Assembly: GCA_902728285.1 (NCBI GenBank)
Contig: CACVBU010000050.1
Location: 738,829-802,828, forward strand
Reading direction: 5' to 3'
From: Clytia hemisphaerica
Lineage: Eukaryota; Cnidaria; Hydrozoa; Leptothecata; Clytiidae
DNA: 64,000 nt
The number at the start of each line of letters is the position of its first letter. Within the stretch, counting starts at the first letter, position 1. The translations under genes were made by a program, and so were the position numbers. Of the stretch, positions 60,001-64,000 are shown in pieces. Under the pieces are notes generated by a model. That model worked only from the letters and a program-made list of their open reading frames with translations, had not been told where the DNA came from and ran no database searches.

Positions 60001-61680
60001 TGCCCCGGGGGAAAAAGACAGAACATGATTTGCATATAATCAAGGAACTCGGTAAATAAAAAAATTCAAGATGGATACGTACCTTATTGGAACTAATTTT
60101 CGCGGGAACTAATATTCGCGGGCGAAAAAAAAATCAGAAAAATTGCATTTCGCGGGTTTTAATTTTCGCGGCTTTGCCCTTTTTGGACAAATTTCTTTCA
60201 TTTTCCTAGGGATTTTTCAATTTTTTCCATAAAGTTGGAAAAAAATTGTATTTCGCGGGTTAAAAAACCGCGAAAAACGCTAAAATTGATTCCCGCGAAA
60301 ATTAGTTCCAATAAGGTACCACTTTTTAAGACCTCGTTACCTTACTCAACTTATTGATGGACCAAGTTTCTCAATCCTGGCAAAGCAAAATCTTTGATCG
60401 GAGTTTTTTTGAAAAGTGGTACCCTAATGGCGGCACTACTCAATAGCGGTGTAAATGCATCGAGAGTGGGTAGTAGTAGTACTTTCCCTCAAATACTTTT
60501 GATGAGCTAGCGTCGTTGGACGTTAATTTTTAACATTGCAATGGCTTCTTCTTGGGTACCAATCCTCAAAAAACCCCAATCAAAGATGGTGGATATAGCT
60601 TGGTCCAGGTATATATAAAGGTCAGTGACTGTAATAAACGTCACACTGAAATCGAACTCGATATTCTTTAAAATTCACAATTCCATCCATTTCATTTTTC
60701 CAGAGCAGCATCATGTTGTCAACGTTTAGCTGAATTAAATCCTTACGTTAATGTGACCATCATTGAAGATGACTTGAACGCTAACATCAATGTCCTCAAA
60801 GATTTCCAAGTAATTTCTTTAGCGTTTTTTACTTGTTCAAAAATCGTCACTTTCATCCTCAGCCTAGTCTACGCAATAGACAGCTCCAGGCTCCAGGAAG
60901 TGAAGGAAAGATATGACATAGTCTATCTCAGCCTGGTTCATTTCAGTTTCAAGACTAAGCTCTATATATACAAGTTAAGAACATGTTAAATCTTTACGGA
61001 CTATAAAACCCCCAATATCTTAGGAAATTACGCAAAAATATTCTCAAAATACCTTATCGGGGAAAACTTCGTCGGGGAAAAGTGACGAAATTTCGGCCAA
61101 GTGACGAATATTTTTCCCCGACGAAAATTTTCCCCGGCCTTAATGCGTTTACCAAAACCAGCAAGTGACGAATATTTTTCCCCGACGAAAATTTTCCCCA
61201 TGAAGTTTTCCCCGATAAGGTAATAAAATTAAGAACATTTTAAGAACATCTGTGGGCTTTAAAAATTTTGGAAACTCTTATAAAAACGTGTAGAACCACT
61301 GAGCTTTATATATACCCTGAAGGAGGTTTCTCGAACTAAAATTTTTGATAGGTGTTTTTTTTAAGCTACCCAATAGCGCTGTTAATACATCGAGAGCGCT
61401 AGATCTACTTTTTCTCGAATAATTTTGATGTTGTAGCGCTGTTGGACGTTAATTTTCAACACAGTAACTGCATCTTTGCGGGCACCACTTTCCGATTAAA
61501 ATTAGCGGATATAGTTCGGTCCAGGGTTTAAAAAGGTCAGTGGTAGAACCCTCTAAAAATTTCTGTTCTTCATTTCTTCAGTATGTTTTTGTGTTTCAGT
61601 GTGTAGTAGTAACGGAATGTACTTTCGACGAACAAATCAAATACAATGATTTCTGCAGGAACCAGCAACCAACTATACCT
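57095..61680 (+). CDS. UBA6: UBA6-like ubiquitin-activating enzyme, first six coding exons (partial)
   Basis: Coding exons 57095-57132, 57683-57777, 58680-58708, 59575-59663, 60704-60809 and 61600-61680 splice in phase by GT-AG into 146 codons; more exons must lie past 64000. UBA6 is an E1 that activates ubiquitin (and FAT10 in vertebrates) with ATP. The N-terminus reads MGEPMEIDDSLYS, then RQRYVLGDGAMHKLSKANVL, IIGLGGVGVEVAKNVILAGV (Gly-rich loop of the inactive adenylation domain), DNTKCTINDLGTQFFLRESD and RLAELNPYVNVT, and ends CVVVTECTFDEQIKYNDFCR. These blocks follow the first 150 residues of animal UBA6 more closely than UBA1 (EIDDSLYSRQRYVLGD, NDFCR). All five introns seen carry repeats. 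The ATG is the first in-frame one and has no upstream in-frame alternative. Confidence 0.88.
57230..57460 (-). mobile_element. tRNA-derived SINE, copy 2, in UBA6 intron 1
   Basis: On the minus strand from 57460 it opens with gcgaccgtagtgcagtggta (A box gtgcagtggtagagc) and carries the B box ggttcaacccc about 40 nt on. The tRNA head is followed by the same body as copy 1 at 11204-11435, with the same ends. It is antisense to UBA6. Confidence 0.88.
57582..57658. repeat. 23-bp minisatellite (cactttgtacctcgtatttt)
   Basis: Four imperfect units: cactttgtacctcgtatttt, cactttgatcctcgtacttt, cactttgagcctcgtattat, cactttggacct. It lies just upstream of UBA6 exon 2. Confidence 0.85.
57951..58177. mobile_element. 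second copy of the 308-bp TIR element, right edge split
   Basis: Matches 5515-5822: cccggg plus G-tract, ggtttaccaactgacggtat at the left, fewer internal ttacagtgca copies (two), and gacc...cacatacccgtcggtcaa at the right. The right end stops at gcctgac, where the CCTTATCGG element was inserted; the expected C-tract follows the insert at 58610. Located in UBA6 intron 2. Confidence 0.85.
58180..58607. mobile_element. TA-flanked MITE with CCTTATCGG ends (element A)
   Basis: Ends ccttatcggccctttttacg / cgtgaaaagggccgataagg, 428 bp, flanked by TA on both sides. The motif ggcgtaataagggccggcg recurs in variants within 100 bp of each end in both orientations. It is nested in the right edge of the element at 57951, in UBA6 intron 2. 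No ORF. Confidence 0.88.
58709..59122. other. UBA6 intron 3, 5' part
   Basis: AT-rich. Around 58730-58790 there are tttcgaactcg and gttcgaattacagag motifs like those of the neighbouring ataactcgaac element, so a decayed copy is likely. Confidence 0.4.
59123..59297. mobile_element. MITE-like element (ataactcgaac type), copy in UBA6 intron 3
   Basis: Left end gagcggaatgtctttaactc, then gaacctc; right end gttcgagttatgaggatacc, then actg. They are inverted with mismatches and TA follows/precedes both. The interior matches the PIGB intron-1 copy (ttaacaatgctttataggcc). Confidence 0.65.
59664..60081. other. UBA6 intron 4, 5' part
   Basis: AT-rich; no element that I can name. Confidence 0.4.
60082..60316. 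mobile_element. TA-flanked MITE with CCTTATTGG ends (element B)
   Basis: Ends ccttattggaactaattttc, then gcggg, and the complement cccgcgaaaattagttccaa, then taagg; 235 bp; TA on each side (60080-60081, 60317-60318). The interior repeats the ttttcgcggg motif at least five times. UBA6 intron 4. Confidence 0.88.
60410..60620. repeat. intronic repeat, copy 1
   Basis: Blocks ctcaatagcggtgtaaatgc, atcgagag, ttggacgttaattttt, ggatatagcttggtccagg and aaaggtcagtg recur in order at 61370-61550, about 70-80% identical. Each copy ends shortly upstream of a UBA6 exon. Confidence 0.7.
61052..61220. mobile_element. TA-flanked MITE with CCTTATCGG ends (element C)
   Basis: Ends ccttatcggggaaaacttc and gaagttttccccgataagg; 169 bp; TA on each side (61050-61051, 61221-61222). 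The interior is two near-identical runs of agtgacgaatatttttcccc plus gacgaaaattttcccc. UBA6 intron 5. Confidence 0.88.
61370..61550. repeat. intronic repeat, copy 2
   Basis: Ordered match to 60410-60620 (cccaatagcgctgttaatac, catcgagag, gttggacgttaattttca, ggatatagttcggtccagg, aaaggtcagtgg). Lies just upstream of the exon at 61600. Confidence 0.7.
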
Positions 61681-61698
61681 GTAAGTACATTTGATTAA

Positions 61699-62117
61699 CA
61701 TAGCGTCAGCCCCCCTGCTGGTTATGGGGAGGGCTACACCCTAAATTTTTCCCAAAAAAGGAGGTGGCTGGAAGTACACTACCTATATGGGGGACCTATG
61801 TACTTGGGGAAGCTAAAATCTCATCACTTAACGTGGGGGACTAAAATAATTCAGCTTAATAGTTGGCTTCAATTAATCAAATTGAAGTTCACGAATCTGC
61901 AATATTTTTATAGAAAGTGTGCAAAATATTTTATCTTAAATTTAGAACTGAACGCAATTTACATTGGAAAACCCTTTTTTACTGGATCAATTTTTTGAAA
62001 GTGTCTAGGGTCAAAAGTCCTGGGGACTAAAAAAAAAATTCATAAATCTTTGGGGGGACTTCAAACTCAGGGGGACCTAATTTTTTGCCTGGGACCTAAA
62101 CCCAGGCTGACGCTATG
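61699..62117. mobile_element. TIR element, catagcgtcagcc ends
   Basis: Left end catagcgtcagccccc, right end aggctgacgctatg; atta flanks both sides (61694-61698 region and 62118-62121), possibly a 4-bp TSD. The interior repeats a G-tract plus gacctaa or gactaaa motif. In the UBA6 intron after 61680. Confidence 0.75.
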
Positions 62118-64000
62118 ATTAGTACCTGTAATTGATTTTTCTTCTCTAGACTCTTAAGACTCATCGCACAGAATTGATGTTACTCTTTTTGTCATCTGAA
62201 AAATGAAGTCGTTGCATTGTTTTTCGCGCGAGTTCTATTTTCTCCCAATCAAATTGCGTCACCGGCGTCACGCATTCGAAAGATTCGAAAATGTTGCAAT
62301 CAAAACATTGAATTCATTTGTGAGTTTGGTTTTGAGAAGAAAACATTTTCTAAAAATTTTAAACCTAAAATATTGTGATCTTATTCATATTTTGAAAAGA
62401 CTTTGAGAAACAGAAAGTTATAAAATTTATTACATTGAGATATGATTGTAAGACGTATGTATATATGGAATTGGAATGCTTTGTTTGCTTTAGTTTTCAC
62501 TACAGACTTTCCTCCCTTCGAAATTCAGTTTTCGATGGGAGCCTTTATTTATCTCAACTTTGTTTTTATTAATGGTGATTCATTTTTTGACATCAAAAAC
62601 TCCCAAGGATAACCAGTAAGTTTTATTTATTTTGGAGGTAAAAAATGCTAAAGAGAATGAGTAGATATGTGTTGGTGATTTGTAAAATAAAGAGACTTCT
62701 TTTTCGAAATTGAAACGTGACGTTAAAATTGACGTTACAGCATTTGAAAAAGATATAACTTCAAGGCAAAAAAATCGATTAAAATTGGATTACAACCTGT
62801 ACTATTTTATACATCATTTTTTAGCATTTTTTATCCTCTTTCACTTGCGATGGGTGGGAAAATTGTCTAAATATACTTAAATCTCTGTCATCATTTTTGT
62901 CATTAACGTCAGAATTTATCAGCCTTTATTTTTTTTTGTCAGAGTGACAGTGCCTATCTTTAGGACAAAAAAGTCGATGGAAATTGTCTTAACCGATACA
63001 TATATTTTTACACCGTTGAAAAGAGAAAGGGCTGAACTTTCTTTCTAGAGGGGTGGGAAATTGAAAGCTACTCAATTTCTATCGTTCCTGCTCTCTTAAA
63101 GTTTGTCAAATTTTCAAAAACGTATAAAAAAAGTAACCTTTACATTATCGCTTCAAACTTTTTTACAAACTTACAAATCTAAGCAAGTTTGGTATTTCTT
63201 AAAAGAGGACAGATTCAGTGATTCAAAAATATCAAATTTATGTCTCAAAACGTTATACACAGGAAGCAGTGTAATAAACAAGGGGAGGGAAAAATTAAGA
63301 AATTTGCAACATCTAATTTTTTGACGTCAAAAATCTACGTCAAAACCCCCGGATTTGTTTTATGTCAAAAATTGTAACGTCAATTCTGCGCGATGTGGAG
63401 TTCTTTATATCCATGTAATACAGTACCAGGATAATTGCAGTTTGTAGAAACTTCTGTAAGACGTTAATTTCTTACTTCCATTATTGTTTGCTTGGTTTGC
63501 GTATGTTTAAATTGATCGCATGCTAGACTACTTAACTCTATTAAGCACATTTATAGCGGGGCTTAGACTGACTTTTTAGTGAACATGTAATAAACTTGCC
63601 AGGGACATTTAATATTGACTGGTGTATATCTAATCCAAACCAAGTTCAACAACTTCCTTAATAATCGCCTAAATGCAAGCACTTCTAATAGTGAGTTTGA
63701 TAAGTGTTCACCTATCAGGTTTTTAGCGTTAGTTCAAGAGTACGAGTACCCTTGCGTTAGAAAGGTTGGAGAAATTTCTTTCTAGTTTCTTAGGGGCTTT
63801 AAAGTCAATGCAGTGAAATATAAAACATGTAAAAGCCAGAGATAATAAATTATATGCTTCGTAGGGAAATATTGCATTGGTGGTACTTTTAGATCTAAGT
63901 TTCTGTAGTACGTTCTGGCCCTTCAAAACCGGCAGGCGTGTATGCACGGTTTGAATTTGCCAATCTAACGAGGCCCAGACTTAAGGCCATAACTCTTGAC
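62118..64000. other. UBA6 intron continuing to the window end; no exon seen
   Basis: I looked for the next UBA6 block (family FISADVHG-like) and saw none. gacgttaaaattgacgttac near 62715 and gtaacgtcaattctgcgc near 63375 are roughly inverted, so a TIR element of about 660 bp may lie between them. Short ORFs here are not recognisable. Confidence 0.4.

Overview
The window is nuclear DNA from a metazoan, most likely an invertebrate. It is AT-rich and holds spliced genes with GT-AG introns, orthologues of conserved animal genes, an APE-type non-LTR retrotransposon, tRNA-derived SINEs, satellite DNA and many short inverted-repeat elements. I cannot name the species; a cnidarian or another AT-rich invertebrate would fit, but this is a guess.

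Layout. 1-22 kb: no recognisable host gene. It holds a 440-bp tandem repeat with a tRNA-like segment in each unit, minisatellites, several TIR (MITE-like) elements, a SINE, a 153-bp fold-back, and a diverged 165-180-bp tandem repeat (about 14.86-19.69 kb) interrupted by a hAT-like element that itself carries a nested element. 21.9-34.5 kb: a homogeneous satellite of about 325 bp in roughly 38 copies. It appears related to the 165-180-bp array and to smaller degenerate copies near 5 kb and 10.6 kb. 34.5-39.3 kb: a CR1/L2-like LINE at the array edge, with a signal-peptide-like N-terminus, a 2A-like ribosome-skipping motif, an endonuclease and a reverse transcriptase. It is disabled by a 1-nt deletion and by a 673-bp insertion. 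39.3-46.8 kb: repeats and fold-backs without a recognised gene.

47-64 kb is the gene-rich part, all on the plus strand: NKAP (one coding exon, 312 aa), a SMYD4-like SET/MYND/TPR protein (one coding exon, 628 aa), PIGB (five coding exons, about 509 aa, complete) and the first six coding exons of a UBA6-like ubiquitin-activating enzyme that runs off the window. These are separate housekeeping genes (transcription/splicing, protein methylation, GPI-anchor synthesis, ubiquitin activation). Nothing suggests they form one pathway.

The most interesting observations are: (1) the LINE's 2A motif behind a hydrophobic leader; (2) three MITE-like elements with different bodies but the same TA-CCTTATYGG ends, all in introns of one gene, one of them nested in an older element; (3) a wider group of TIR elements whose interiors are built from repeats of their own end motif; (4) satellites of different period that seem to share an ancestor, the larger with locally dimeric higher-order structure; (5) several long fold-backs that would form extended hairpins if transcribed.
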